This document shows positions 15,751-25,503 of a stretch of DNA of 64,000 nt, piece after piece (position 1 is the first letter of the stretch; each line of letters starts with the position of its first letter). The DNA is from Flavobacteriales bacterium. Lineage in GTDB: Bacteria > Bacteroidota > Bacteroidia > Flavobacteriales_D > Parvicellaceae. The stretch lies in NCBI GenBank assembly GCA_020635565.1, contig JACJZN010000006.1, positions 682,001 to 746,000 of the forward strand. The letters run 5' to 3'. The position numbers were made by a program, and so were the translations under genes. The notes under the pieces are model-generated. The model worked only from the letters and a program-made list of their open reading frames with translations, had not been told where the DNA came from and made no database searches.

Positions 15751-17761
15751 TCTTCAATTCTATTTTTGAGTCGATCTTTGATGGTGGTATCATTGTTCCG
15801 TTTAGAGACATGCCAATAAAGGTAATATCATCAGTTTGCTCCTTTAACCCTTTCCATCTGATGACTTCCATTTTGACATTATTTACAATAGTATCCAGTT
15901 CACCTCCAGCGGCTAGAATTTCTGCAAATCGCTTCCATTTGAACTTTTTGTTAGTTCGCTCACTGAATTGATCAACTATTCCGTCAGAATATAAAAAGAT
16001 TGCATCCAAATCTTTGAAATTATAAATATCATCATCGTAGTAATTACCACTATAGCCATAGAGATGAGAAGACCCTACTGAACAACGAGAAGGTTTCTTC
16101 CTGATCACTTCTCCGTTAGAAATAATAACATAATCCGTATTCGCGGAGCAAATTACCAGTTCCTTACGCTTAGAATCAAGCCTTAATAAAGTCATATCAA
16201 TACTATCATAAACTGCATTCTCTGATGATTCCTTATTCAATATTCTGATGATCTCCTCATTTGTAAATGACAGGATCTCCGAAGGAAGATCAAGTTCCCT
16301 TCTATTAAGAGCCGCATCGAGCATACTTATTCCCAGGACGCTTAATATAGCCCCAGGCACTCCATGACCGGTGCAATCCGCTAATGCCAGATAGGTATAA
16401 TTATCTTTTTGATGACACCAATAAAAATCACCACTTACCACATCTTTAGGTTTATACCACATCTTAAAACCCGGCACTCCTAGTGATTCTTTAGATAAGT
16501 TTGGAAGCAAATTACTCTGAATTCTCTTAGCGTAATTCAGACTCTCCTGAATTCTATTGTTTGTTTCTGCCAACATTTCTCTATGCTCACTAAGCAAAAA
16601 CTTTTGAATTTCTATTCTCTCTTTCTGTCTGACCAACTTTCCATGTCTGGACTCCGCCTCTTCTCTATATTTCCGAAATGTATCAGCGATTTCTATTTGA
16701 AGACGATAGAAATTATTGGTTAGTGAGCCAATCTCATCTGTTCGTTTTCTTGATCCTAAATAAGCTTTGGTCTCAAAATTACTTTCAACAAAAGTGCTTA
16801 TCCCTACGTTTAACTTCCTTATTGGATTAGATAGACTTCTTGAAAGTTGAAATATAAAAAAGAAAGTCAAACTAACGAGAAGAACCATTGTAATCCCTAG
16901 AACAATTGAATATAATCGATTTGTCTCCTCAATATAGTAATCAAACTGCTCATCAATCAATACAAGATCACCCAAAATCAAATTTGAATTACCATAAAAT
17001 TTCTTCAGAAGGCCATTATCACCTGCTATCTTAAGATCAAAATCATGATATTCAATGAAGAGTTCCTGATATTTTTCAAGGCGACTAATAATTTCTTCCT
17101 TCTTATCATTTTGTAAATTGAGACTTTGAACGTCATAAATTACGGAAGTCATTTTATCTATGAATTTATTCAGATACTTTACATCACTTCTCAATAAATA
17201 ATCCTTTTCATGCCTTCTCAACATCAACAATTTATCAAGCCCTATCACATCAGTGTAATTCTCTTCCAGATCATGAGCAGACTTCCTAAACTCTCCAACT
17301 AATCCATAATCATAGAATCCTTTTTCAAGAATGATCCCTTTCGCTTCATCAAAAAGTTCATGGAGTGCATCTATCTTAGACTCCACCTGTGCTAAATTCG
17401 ATTTAATCTTTACATCATTTAAACTCACTGATTGACTGAGGATCTTCACATCTTCCTTAGTTTTCGTAATTCCTTGATAAAAATCAGAAATATGAGCTGA
17501 AGTACCCTCCGAATAGAATTCAACATTTTTAGTATCCCAAAGTAAAAATTCATTTGCAGAAATCACAGAAAGATGAAGATCACTCTCCAATTTATACAGT
17601 TCTTTCTTAAGATCCATTAAACTCTGCTTTTTGTATATCATCACATTCCAGAAAGCAAAAAGCACAAAACAGAGTACCAAGACACCAACGAAAGAGGTCA
17701 ATGTCTTATAAAATATTGGAAAATTATTCCACTTAGTTCTTATTGGTTTTTTGTTGCTCAC
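15725..17761 (-). CDS. Membrane-bound PP2C/SpoIIE-type serine phosphatase with HAMP domain
   Basis: A 678-residue sensor-like protein. One transmembrane helix (about 21-43) is followed by an extracytoplasmic helical domain (about 44-284), a second helix (about 285-305), a HAMP linker (about 306-360), a coiled coil (about 361-415) and a SpoIIE/PP2C-type phosphatase domain (about 430-650). Metal-binding motifs are present: GDFYW with D445, DCTGHG at 462-467, YSDG at 591-594 and TDD at 642-644. Such proteins dephosphorylate serine or threonine on partner proteins, often anti-sigma antagonists. The start is GTG at 17761, the only start possible before TM1 since an in-frame stop lies just upstream. 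It overlaps the response regulator gene by 29 bp, suggesting translational coupling. No anti-sigma or STAS partner is seen nearby. Confidence 0.9.
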   Translation of the reverse strand: MSNKKPIRTKWNNFPIFYKTLTSFVGVLVLCFVLFAFWNVMIYKKQSLMDLKKELYKLESDLHLSVISANEFLLWDTKNVEFYSEGTSAHISDFYQGITKTKEDVKILSQSVSLNDVKIKSNLAQVESKIDALHELFDEAKGIILEKGFYDYGLVGEFRKSAHDLEENYTDVIGLDKLLMLRRHEKDYLLRSDVKYLNKFIDKMTSVIYDVQSLNLQNDKKEEIISRLEKYQELFIEYHDFDLKIAGDNGLLKKFYGNSNLILGDLVLIDEQFDYYIEETNRLYSIVLGITMVLLVSLTFFFIFQLSRSLSNPIRKLNVGISTFVESNFETKAYLGSRKRTDEIGSLTNNFYRLQIEIADTFRKYREEAESRHGKLVRQKERIEIQKFLLSEHREMLAETNNRIQESLNYAKRIQSNLLPNLSKESLGVPGFKMWYKPKDVVSGDFYWCHQKDNYTYLALADCTGHGVPGAILSVLGISMLDAALNRRELDLPSEILSFTNEEIIRILNKESSENAVYDSIDMTLLRLDSKRKELVICSANTDYVIISNGEVIRKKPSRCSVGSSHLYGYSGNYYDDDIYNFKDLDAIFLYSDGIVDQFSERTNKKFKWKRFAEILAAGGELDTIVNNVKMEVIRWKGLKEQTDDITFIGMSLNGTMIPPSKIDSKIELKINEDVQPI

Positions 17762-18443
17762 TTGCCATTACAATATATTTATACCCCACACCATTTATCG
17801 TTTTGATAAACTCTCTTCCAAACTTGGACCTAAGTTTTCTAACATGTACATCTATTGTCCTCTCACCAACTAACACTTCTCTATTCCAGATCTTATCCAA
17901 GATCTCTTCTCTGGTAAATACTCTCTCCGGTTGTGAAACTAGTAACGATACTAGATCAAATTCCTTATTGGCCAATTCCACTTTCTCTCCATCGAATCTG
18001 ACTTCATGAGATTTTCTATTGATATACAACCTTTCATCATCATACTCATCCTGAAGCTGTGTTTTTGACAAAGTTGACTTCCTGCGTATCAAAGATTCAA
18101 TCTTTTTAAGCAAGACTTTAAAACGTACCGGTTTAACCAGATAATCATCTGCTCCGCCATCCAAGCCCGCTATTATTGAGTAATCTTCTGATCTAGCTGA
18201 GATCATTACTACAGGTATTCCTTTTAAAGCATCGTCCTTCTTTAATTGAAAAACGGCTTCAATACCGTCCATAATAGGCATCATAAGATCCATCAAAATA
18301 ATATCCGGCTTTATTAACCTAGCCTTCTCAATCGCTTCCTCTCCGTTGGAAGCCTTGTGAACTCTGAAACCTTCCTTCTCAAAATTATAAGTCAAAAAAG
18401 TCTGTATCTCAATATCATCATCCGCTATAAGAATCTTCTTCAT
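17733..18443 (-). CDS. OmpR/PhoB-family response regulator
   Basis: A receiver domain (about 1-120; ADDD acidic pocket, phospho-acceptor aspartate in IILMDLMMPIMDG, and K in LVKPVRF) is joined to an OmpR-type winged helix (about 135-230; TREEILDKIW, RTIDVHVRKLRSKFG). ATG at 18443 gives MKKILIADDD, the usual start for the family, with 236 residues. The longer frame from 18467 would begin upstream of the likely transcription start set by TAGCTTTG at 18465-18472. The gene directly overlaps a downstream PP2C/SpoIIE phosphatase and no histidine kinase is adjacent, so the phosphodonor is unknown. The pair may form a two-output signalling unit. Confidence 0.93.
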   Translation of the reverse strand: MKKILIADDDIEIQTFLTYNFEKEGFRVHKASNGEEAIEKARLIKPDIILMDLMMPIMDGIEAVFQLKKDDALKGIPVVMISARSEDYSIIAGLDGGADDYLVKPVRFKVLLKKIESLIRRKSTLSKTQLQDEYDDERLYINRKSHEVRFDGEKVELANKEFDLVSLLVSQPERVFTREEILDKIWNREVLVGERTIDVHVRKLRSKFGREFIKTINGVGYKYIVMASEQQKTNKN

Positions 18444-18770
18444 ATATTCGTGTTTGAATTGATGCAAAGCTATTTTGCTAGTTTCAAAAGAATTTTAATG
18501 TGTCTTTATTTGAACTTTAAAAGAAAATGAATCAATTCACATCAAGTTAACACTTTGGTAAAAAACACAGAATCACCTATTTATCAATACGTTACAAAAG
18601 AAAGCTATTTAAAAAAACCTAACTAACCACCATCTTTTAGTCTATTTTATTGGGATTGGTAACATTTAGATAATACAATATTTATTTACTCATAATTTTT
18701 AGTTAAGCCGCACTTAAATCCTTTGGTTCATTTTTGCATCGTGAAATTCAATCAAACTAAACACAAAAAG
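18444..18770. other. 327-bp divergent intergenic region
   Basis: This gap separates the response regulator (minus) from the beta-helix lipoprotein (plus). It is very AT-rich. It holds the minus-strand -7 box at 18465-18472 and, for the plus strand, only a weak candidate CATTTTTG at 18729-18736 (one mismatch to TAnnTTTG). I see no RNA gene, no strong hairpin and no convincing small ORF. Confidence 0.5.
18465..18472 (-). promoter_or_regulatory. -7 promoter box for the response regulator-phosphatase pair
   Basis: CAAAGCTA on the plus strand reads TAGCTTTG on the minus strand, an exact TAnnTTTG match, 21 bp before ATG 18443. No clear -33 TTTG is found at the right spacing. The position favours the shorter response-regulator start. 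Confidence 0.5.
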
Positions 18771-20129
18771 ATGAACACAAAAAACATTACAAAAATTGGA
18801 TTAGCTGCATTAGTAGCTGCTTCTGTTTCAATGACTTCTTGTAAAAAAGGATGTACAGATGAAACTGCTGAAAACTACAACGAAAAAGCTAAGAAAGATG
18901 ATGGGTCTTGTACTTATGCTGAAGAAGAAACAAATGAAGTAGTTTCTGGTACAATTACAGCGAACACTACTTGGACAAATGACAAAATCTATGAATTAGC
19001 TGGAAAAGTTGTTGTAGACAATGGAGCAACTTTAACTATTGAAGCTGGTACGATTATCAAAGGTCAAAGTGGAACAGGAACTAACGCTTCTGCATTGATC
19101 ATTGCAAGAGGAGCTAAAATCAACGCTGTTGGAACTGCATCTTCTCCAATTATCTTTACTTCAGTTTTAGATGATATCGAAATTGGACAAACTTCAGGAA
19201 CAAACCTTGACGAGTCTGATAATGGTAAATGGGGTGGTGTTATCATCCTAGGATACGCTCAAATTTCTGCTGGAGACGGAGATACTGAATCTCAAATTGA
19301 AGGTATTCCAGCTACAGAATCTTACGGAACTTTCGGAGGATCAAATGATGCTGACAACTCAGGAACTATGTCTTACGTTTCAATCAGACACGGAGGTGCT
19401 TTGATCGGAGCTGGTAACGAAATTAACGGGTTAACTCTTGGTGGAGTTGGATCTGGGACTACTCTAAGCAACATTGAAGTTGTAGCAAACCTTGACGATG
19501 GTATTGAATTATTCGGTGGTACAGTTGACGTTGACAACCTATTAATCGCTTTCCAAGGTGATGACGGAATTGATATCGACATGAACTACTCTGGTACAAT
19601 TAACAACTTCGTAGTTCTTCACGGAATGGACACTGATGAAGGTCTAGAGATCGATGGTCCAGAAGGAACAACTAACACTACAGGATTGTTTACACTTTCT
19701 AATGGTACTATTTGGACTACAGATGGTGTTGGAACTGGAGCTGACCTTAAATCAAAAGCACAAGGAACTATTTCTAATGTTTCTTGGGAAGGATACTCAA
19801 GTAAAATTGTAAAAATCAGAGCTTCTTTTTCTGATACAGTAAACTGTACTGATAAATCTGATGCTTATACGCACATGACTTCTGGAACTCCTACATTAAC
19901 TGTTGCAAGTTCTCAGTTCGTTTCTTCTACATTATCTATCTCTGATGTGATTGATGTATACAACGGATCTGTAGTTCTTTCTTCAAATGATGTTTGTACT
20001 ACATCGCAAGAAGCTACTGCTGAATCTGCTGTTACTACTGCTGGTTCTTCTGTTGTTACTTCTGCTACAGTTGGAGCTACAATATCAAGCTTCTCATGGA
20101 CTTGGGCAAATGCAAAAGGCAAACTTTAA
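18771..20129 (+). CDS. Surface lipoprotein with beta-helix fold, partner of TonB receptor
   Basis: The start ATG at 18771 gives a 452-residue product; the longer frame from 18723 adds a non-signal-like tail. The N-terminus ends in a lipobox (SVSMTSC), so it should be lipid-anchored. Just after it, CTDETAENYNEKAKKDDGSC is a small Cys-containing motif (CTDxxAxNYNxxAxxDDGSC) frequent in Bacteroidota surface proteins. Residues about 60-330 are beta-strand-rich repeats with many Gly, Asp and Thr and likely form a right-handed beta-helix. The gene is followed after 77 bp by a TonB-dependent receptor, like other Bacteroidota lipoprotein/receptor pairs, but the protein is not SusD-like (no TPR-type helices). 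The substrate is unknown. A hairpin after the stop may reduce read-through into the receptor gene. Confidence 0.75.
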   Translation: MNTKNITKIGLAALVAASVSMTSCKKGCTDETAENYNEKAKKDDGSCTYAEEETNEVVSGTITANTTWTNDKIYELAGKVVVDNGATLTIEAGTIIKGQSGTGTNASALIIARGAKINAVGTASSPIIFTSVLDDIEIGQTSGTNLDESDNGKWGGVIILGYAQISAGDGDTESQIEGIPATESYGTFGGSNDADNSGTMSYVSIRHGGALIGAGNEINGLTLGGVGSGTTLSNIEVVANLDDGIELFGGTVDVDNLLIAFQGDDGIDIDMNYSGTINNFVVLHGMDTDEGLEIDGPEGTTNTTGLFTLSNGTIWTTDGVGTGADLKSKAQGTISNVSWEGYSSKIVKIRASFSDTVNCTDKSDAYTHMTSGTPTLTVASSQFVSSTLSISDVIDVYNGSVVLSSNDVCTTSQEATAESAVTTAGSSVVTSATVGATISSFSWTWANAKGKL

Positions 20130-20155
20130 TTTATAGTTTTCACATACAAAGTGAT

Positions 20156-20187
20156 AAATCCAATGCAGAAAACTGCATTGGATTTTC
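20156..20187 (+). terminator. Perfect 13-bp hairpin between lipoprotein and TonB receptor genes
   Basis: AAATCCAATGCAG at 20156-20168 and CTGCATTGGATTT at 20173-20185 pair perfectly around an AAAA loop, followed by a short T-rich stretch (TCTTATT). It sits 27 bp after the lipoprotein stop and 20 bp before the receptor start. The short T-tract suggests partial termination or an RNA-stabilising 3' end that would set lipoprotein mRNA above receptor mRNA. Confidence 0.7.
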
Positions 20188-20206
20188 TTATTAACAAGAA
20201 TTTTCG

Positions 20207-23107
20207 ATGATAACAAGAATCTTTAATCTGTTTTTTTTAATTACTCTTGGAATTTCCACCTATAGCCAAAAAGCAATTATACGTGGTCAAATTACTGATA
20301 AAACTAATGGTGAGACTTTACCCTTCGCTAACATTTATGTGAAAGGAGACATGTCTAAAGGAACAACATCTGATTTAGATGGAAATTACTCTCTAAAATT
20401 AGATGCTGACACTTACACCATAGTATATTCCTTTACTTCATATGCCAATCTTGAAAAAGAATATGTTTTAGAAGCAGGCAAAACTTATATTGAGAATGTT
20501 CAGATGGGAACATCCAATGAGGTGTTAGTTGAATTCACAGTCACTGCCGAAAAGAAAGCTTCAAACACAATGGCTGCATTTGATAGAGAAAAAATGAAAG
20601 CCACTAATATGGTTGATGGTACCTCTTCAGAGCAAATGAAAAAAACTGGAGATGGAGATGCCGGAGAAGTCATTAAGAGAGTTACTGGTGTATCCGTAGA
20701 AGGAGGAAAATATGTATATGTTAGAGGTCTCGGTGACAGATATACTAAGACTATTCTTAATGGGATGGTTATTCCAGGACTTGATCCGGATCGAAATACA
20801 ATCCAGATGGATATATTTCCAACAAACTTGATCGACAACATTACGGTATATAAAACGTTTACGCCAAACTTACCAGGTGATTACACAGGAGGATTGGTTA
20901 ACATTATCACCAAAGATTTTCCGTCCAAAAAAACACTTACATTCACAGGTGGATTTGGGTATAATACGTTAACAACCTTTAACCCTGATTTCTTGTTATA
21001 CAACAAAGGCAAATTTGATTTCCTTGGATTCGATGATGGCTCCAGAACAATGCCTGTATCTCCTACTACAAGTTTTCCTGATCCGACTACTGGAGACTCT
21101 GATGAAGCAGCTCGATTAACTAAACTTACTAAGGCTTTTAATCCGCAGATGGCTGTTTCTCCATCTACAGCTTTGATGAACCAAAGCTATTCATTCGGTA
21201 TTGGAAATCAGATTAATAGTGAGAAGAAGGATTTGGATTACGGATATAATCTTTATTTGAATTATCAGAACAATTATCAATTCTATGATGATGTAAAATA
21301 TAATGCCTTTAGAAAAGACCCAATTACAGAAAATACAGAATTCTTTCCAGATAGAAAATCATCAGGACAACTCGGACAACAAAACGTGATCTGGTCTGCG
21401 CTTCTTGGTCAATCTATTAAGATCAACAAGCTACATAAAATCTCTCTGAATTTATTTCATACACAAAACGGTCAATCGCAGGCAGCGGTGTTAACAGAGC
21501 AGAATTTTGAAACTAATCCAGCTACGTTGGTCAAGCAAAGTCTACAATACACTCAAAGATCGGTTAGCAACCTTAACCTTTCTGGAAAGCACACGCTGAA
21601 AAAGAATAAATGGAATGCCAATTGGTCTATAGCTCCTTCCTACTCTACCATCAAGGACCCAGATATCAGATCGACAATTCTAGAAAAAGAAGGTGATCCA
21701 GAAAACGGCATACCATATACATATGGATTGAATCCTAGTGTAGGAAGTGAGATCAGAAGAATCTATAGAGATCTGAGCGAATATAACATTAACTCTAAAG
21801 TAGATTTTGAATACTCCTTCAAAAAGAAAGACTCTCTAGAATCAAAGATCATGTTCGGTATAGCTGAAACTTTTAAATCCAGATCATACAGAATCTATGA
21901 TTTCTTCTTCGATGTAGAAGGTTCGAACACTGATCTTGATGAATTCAATCCAGACTACTTCTTTTATGACGAGAACATTTGGTCTAAAGACACTGATGAA
22001 GGTACTTATGGACACGGTGAAATAGAAAAAGCAAACACTTATGATGCTACACAAACTGTATTCGCTGCATATGTTATGAACGAACTACCCGTAACAGAAA
22101 AATTCAAAGCAGTTTATGGAGTGAGAGCAGAAAAAGTATTGAATAAATATACCGGGGAGAACAACTCAGGGACTATTAAATTCAATAACAGTACTGTACT
22201 TGATGAACTAAATTTCCTTCCTGCTGTTAACTTGGTTTATGCGCTGAAAGATTCTATTTTAGAAACAATGAATATTAGAGCCTCTTATGCACAGACGCTT
22301 GCTAGACCTTCATTTAGAGAAAAGTCAATCGCTCAGATCTACGACCCTATTCAAGGAAGAAGATATAACGGAAATATTGACCTTTTGCAAACAACAATTC
22401 ACAATATGGATCTAAGATGGGAGTATTTTTATGGCAGAACAGAAGTTCTAAGTGTAAGTGCATTTTATAAAAAATTCTACAATCCAATTGAGATCGTTTC
22501 ATTTGACGTTGCACCTAATGAGGTTAAACCAACCAATGCAGGAGAGGCTGATGTTTATGGTATCGAACTAGAAGTAAGAAAAAGACTTGGGTGGATAGAG
22601 AAAGATTACAACAAATTTTATGTGGGAGCTAACTTTACTTATGTAAAATCTCAAATCGACATGAATAAGGTTTTCATTAATAAAGGTACTACTTTGGTTT
22701 CAGAGAAAGAGATAAGACAAGCAAATGCGAGAGATGGTGAAGTCATTGGTGATTATCGCCCAATGTTTGGACAGTCACCATACTTAGTTAATGCTTTCCT
22801 TTCTTTTAGTCAGGATTCTCTTGGAATTGATGCTAATCTTAGCTACAATGTCCAAGGCAAAAGATTGGCAGTAATCGGTATTGGAGCAATTCCTGATGTT
22901 TACGAACAACCATTCCATAGTCTTAACTTTAAGATCAGTAAGAAATTTGGAAAAGACAATCAATGGAAGGGAAGTTTAACCGCTCAGAACATCTTGAACT
23001 ATGCGCAAAGAAGATTCTATGAAGGATATCAGGCAGAGTCTCAGGTTTATGATTATCTATTGCAGGGAAGAACAATTTCAGCATCGATCACTTACACGTT
23101 AAAATAA
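20207..23107 (+). CDS. TonB-dependent outer-membrane receptor with CarboxypepD_reg-like N-domain
   Basis: A 966-residue protein. A signal peptide (about 1-21, ending TYSQ) leads to a carboxypeptidase-regulatory-like beta domain (about 24-108; GQITDKTNGETLPFANIYVK). The plug domain follows (about 110-235; VYVRGLGDRYTKTILNGM, DIFPTNLIDNITVYKTF), then a large beta-barrel ending in ITYTLK. Such receptors import substrates across the outer membrane using TonB energy. The barrel is typical in length. It lacks a SusD partner, so it is not a classical glycan SusCD pair; the adjacent beta-helix lipoprotein is the likely partner. Metal, vitamin or peptide uptake are all possible. A strong terminator follows 23 bp after the stop. 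Confidence 0.93.
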   Translation: MITRIFNLFFLITLGISTYSQKAIIRGQITDKTNGETLPFANIYVKGDMSKGTTSDLDGNYSLKLDADTYTIVYSFTSYANLEKEYVLEAGKTYIENVQMGTSNEVLVEFTVTAEKKASNTMAAFDREKMKATNMVDGTSSEQMKKTGDGDAGEVIKRVTGVSVEGGKYVYVRGLGDRYTKTILNGMVIPGLDPDRNTIQMDIFPTNLIDNITVYKTFTPNLPGDYTGGLVNIITKDFPSKKTLTFTGGFGYNTLTTFNPDFLLYNKGKFDFLGFDDGSRTMPVSPTTSFPDPTTGDSDEAARLTKLTKAFNPQMAVSPSTALMNQSYSFGIGNQINSEKKDLDYGYNLYLNYQNNYQFYDDVKYNAFRKDPITENTEFFPDRKSSGQLGQQNVIWSALLGQSIKINKLHKISLNLFHTQNGQSQAAVLTEQNFETNPATLVKQSLQYTQRSVSNLNLSGKHTLKKNKWNANWSIAPSYSTIKDPDIRSTILEKEGDPENGIPYTYGLNPSVGSEIRRIYRDLSEYNINSKVDFEYSFKKKDSLESKIMFGIAETFKSRSYRIYDFFFDVEGSNTDLDEFNPDYFFYDENIWSKDTDEGTYGHGEIEKANTYDATQTVFAAYVMNELPVTEKFKAVYGVRAEKVLNKYTGENNSGTIKFNNSTVLDELNFLPAVNLVYALKDSILETMNIRASYAQTLARPSFREKSIAQIYDPIQGRRYNGNIDLLQTTIHNMDLRWEYFYGRTEVLSVSAFYKKFYNPIEIVSFDVAPNEVKPTNAGEADVYGIELEVRKRLGWIEKDYNKFYVGANFTYVKSQIDMNKVFINKGTTLVSEKEIRQANARDGEVIGDYRPMFGQSPYLVNAFLSFSQDSLGIDANLSYNVQGKRLAVIGIGAIPDVYEQPFHSLNFKISKKFGKDNQWKGSLTAQNILNYAQRRFYEGYQAESQVYDYLLQGRTISASITYTLK

Positions 23108-23130
23108 ACGACTAATTCATAAGTAAGGAA

Positions 23131-23157
23131 AGAGGGGCAAACACCCCTCTTTTTTTA
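23131..23157 (+). terminator. Intrinsic terminator after the TonB receptor gene
   Basis: AGAGGGG at 23131-23137 pairs with CCCCTCT at 23144-23150 around CAAACA, followed by seven Ts. It is a textbook Rho-independent terminator ending the lipoprotein/receptor unit. Confidence 0.93.
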
Positions 23158-23298
23158 TTTAATTATCTAACTTTTAACATCATATATTTTCAATTCTAGT
23201 TGACAAGCAATATTTTTACATTAATTCAATGGATGATCTCCTACAGGTTTACGTAAAGGAACCGAAACCATCCAATGAAATAATCTTGCTGTTCTAAA

Positions 23299-25503
23299 AT
23301 GCTCTGTCGAGCCATTCTTGTTCTTATAACAATTTACATTCAATTTGTTGCTCATCCTCAAATTGTTGTTCCAGCGAATGGTTGCGTAATGGAAGATTTT
23401 GACGCATCAAATCCATGGAATTTTGGAGGCACCAATTCTTCCTGGACATACGCCAATCCAAACAAACTTCAGATCTCGGATGATATTACTGGTGGCGGAA
23501 AATGTCTCATCTTAGGAGGAAATACTCCTACAAGTACTTACAATTCAAATGAAGATTCCTGGGCAAGATCTCCGATTTACGATTTTTCTCTAATCACTGA
23601 CCCTTATCTAGAGTTCTACTTTTACTGGAGCAATGAAGGAAGTACTTCCTACGATGAGATCTGGATGGAATATAGCACAAATGGAGGAGCATCCTGGTTG
23701 ATCGTTTCACCACCAGCTGGATCAGGAGGGTGCTATGATCAAAATTGGTATAATTATCCAGATAACTGGGGCGGAAACGTAGGAGGATGTTTTAGCGGCA
23801 GTGGAGGTCCAACGAACTGGGTAGTTGTTAGAAAATGTATTGCTTCACTTGGCGGACTTCCACAAGTGGAATTCCGATTCAGGATCACCACAGGAACTCA
23901 ATGCAATAATTATGGCGCTACCATAGACAACTGGTCCATCTGTGATGCTTCTATTAACGCAAGTGCCACCGTCCAGTGCACTGGTAATTTCGGAGAATAT
24001 GACTTTCTGGATTGGTCCTATCCTTGTCCGGATCAGTGGTTATGGGACTTTGGAGATGGAACTACTTCAAATCAACAATTCCCGAATCATACGTATTCTA
24101 ATTCTGGCTCTTATACGGTTACGCTTACAACCACATCTTCAAGTGCAGCTACCAGCGGATGTGGATCTCACACAGATACTTATTCAATGACAGTAACAGT
24201 TTTGGATTCTGTAAGCATCGATTATCCAAGCACAACTATTTGCACCTCTGACTCAAATATTTCTCCCATTGTTACTGGCTCAAATTTGGGTAGTTTCACT
24301 TCCTCCCCAACAGGACTTACTATTAATTCATCCACTGGCGATTTATCTCCTTACAGCAGTTCCGAAGGTATTTACACAATTAATTTTATTCCTAACACCA
24401 ATTGCGATTCTTCTGCCTCGACTACAATCGAAGTAGAATCAGGAGCATCTGTTTTACCTACACCGGATATGATATTTTGTAATGGAGACATAGCAACCAT
24501 TCCTGATTTTGTGAGTCAACCAACTGGACTCACAACCAATTGGTCACTCATTTCTGGTTCTGACCTCGGTTTTGGAAGTTCTGGAACAGGTAATGTTCCT
24601 TCGTTTGCAGCCAACAATCAGACCACCTCTTCCTTTGAATCAACTTATGAAGTAATCGCTGATGGCTCCAACTCCTGCCCTTCTGTACCTGACACATTCA
24701 ATATAATAATAGGTTATACACCGAATTCAGATTTTATAGGCGACTCATTACACGGTTGTTCTCCCCTTCACGTCAATTTCTATAGTTCTGCTCAAGAATC
24801 AATCTGTCTTTGGGATTTTGGGAATGGCATTACAAGTAGTAGTTGTGATTCTGTGACACAGACCTTTGAAGCCGGCTCCTATGACATCAGTTATTCAGTA
24901 ACCACCAGTGACGGATGCTCCTCTTCCTCCATTTATTCAGATTACATTACCTCCTATGAAACATCAAATGCTCAATTTAGCTACAATCCTCAGCTGGTAA
25001 CAATTGAAAACAGTGAATTAACTATGATCAATTCCTCAACTTTTGCTGACCAATATTTTTGGGAAGTGGAAGGTCAAAATGGTTTCTACTTTTCCTCAAC
25101 AGAGGATGCGCCAATTATAACATTACCAGGAGACACAAGTGTTTACACGATTTGTCTTTATACTACAAACGCTAATAGTTGTGGATCAGAATACTGCGAG
25201 ATACTGGAAGTATTAAATGTCTTATCCTTTTTTATACCTAATTCCTTCACCCCCAATGGAGACGGAATCAATGAATACTTTGGACCTGTGTTTTCTGGAA
25301 TTGAACCTTCAGAATACTCTTTTCTTATATTCGATCGATGGGGAACCATCGTTTTTGAAGCCGACAATATTAATACGTTATGGAACGGCAACATGAATTC
25401 TCAAATAGTCCCTGAAGGAACTTATATATGGAAATTAAATTATAAAGAAGCTGAACAATTGGAGTTTAAAAATATCGGTGGACATGTTAATTTGATCAGA
25501 TAA
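23299..25503 (+). CDS. Secreted PKD-domain protein with T9SS type B sorting domain
   Basis: A 734-residue secreted protein. It has an N-terminal signal peptide (about 1-20), then a Trp- and Cys-rich beta-sandwich region (about 28-215; VMEDFDASNPWNFGG, with a MAM/jelly-roll-like look). Two PKD-like domains follow (WLWDFGDGTTSNQQFPNHTY near 245-265 and CLWDFGNGITSSSCD near 503-518). The C-terminal domain (about 640-734) has the type B signature FIPNSFTPNGDGINE and FDRWGTIVFE, ending in a GHVNLIR strand. The type B domain directs secretion through the T9SS and surface retention. No catalytic motif is seen. The gene stands alone between a terminator upstream and a bidirectional hairpin downstream. 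Roles in adhesion or binding are guesses. Confidence 0.88.
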   Translation: MLCRAILVLITIYIQFVAHPQIVVPANGCVMEDFDASNPWNFGGTNSSWTYANPNKLQISDDITGGGKCLILGGNTPTSTYNSNEDSWARSPIYDFSLITDPYLEFYFYWSNEGSTSYDEIWMEYSTNGGASWLIVSPPAGSGGCYDQNWYNYPDNWGGNVGGCFSGSGGPTNWVVVRKCIASLGGLPQVEFRFRITTGTQCNNYGATIDNWSICDASINASATVQCTGNFGEYDFLDWSYPCPDQWLWDFGDGTTSNQQFPNHTYSNSGSYTVTLTTTSSSAATSGCGSHTDTYSMTVTVLDSVSIDYPSTTICTSDSNISPIVTGSNLGSFTSSPTGLTINSSTGDLSPYSSSEGIYTINFIPNTNCDSSASTTIEVESGASVLPTPDMIFCNGDIATIPDFVSQPTGLTTNWSLISGSDLGFGSSGTGNVPSFAANNQTTSSFESTYEVIADGSNSCPSVPDTFNIIIGYTPNSDFIGDSLHGCSPLHVNFYSSAQESICLWDFGNGITSSSCDSVTQTFEAGSYDISYSVTTSDGCSSSSIYSDYITSYETSNAQFSYNPQLVTIENSELTMINSSTFADQYFWEVEGQNGFYFSSTEDAPIITLPGDTSVYTICLYTTNANSCGSEYCEILEVLNVLSFFIPNSFTPNGDGINEYFGPVFSGIEPSEYSFLIFDRWGTIVFEADNINTLWNGNMNSQIVPEGTYIWKLNYKEAEQLEFKNIGGHVNLIR

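Noticed and set aside
20207..23107. SusC of a polysaccharide utilisation locus
   Set aside because: No SusD-like gene, glycoside hydrolase or sensor of the usual type is adjacent; the plug and N-domain fit a general TonB-dependent receptor.
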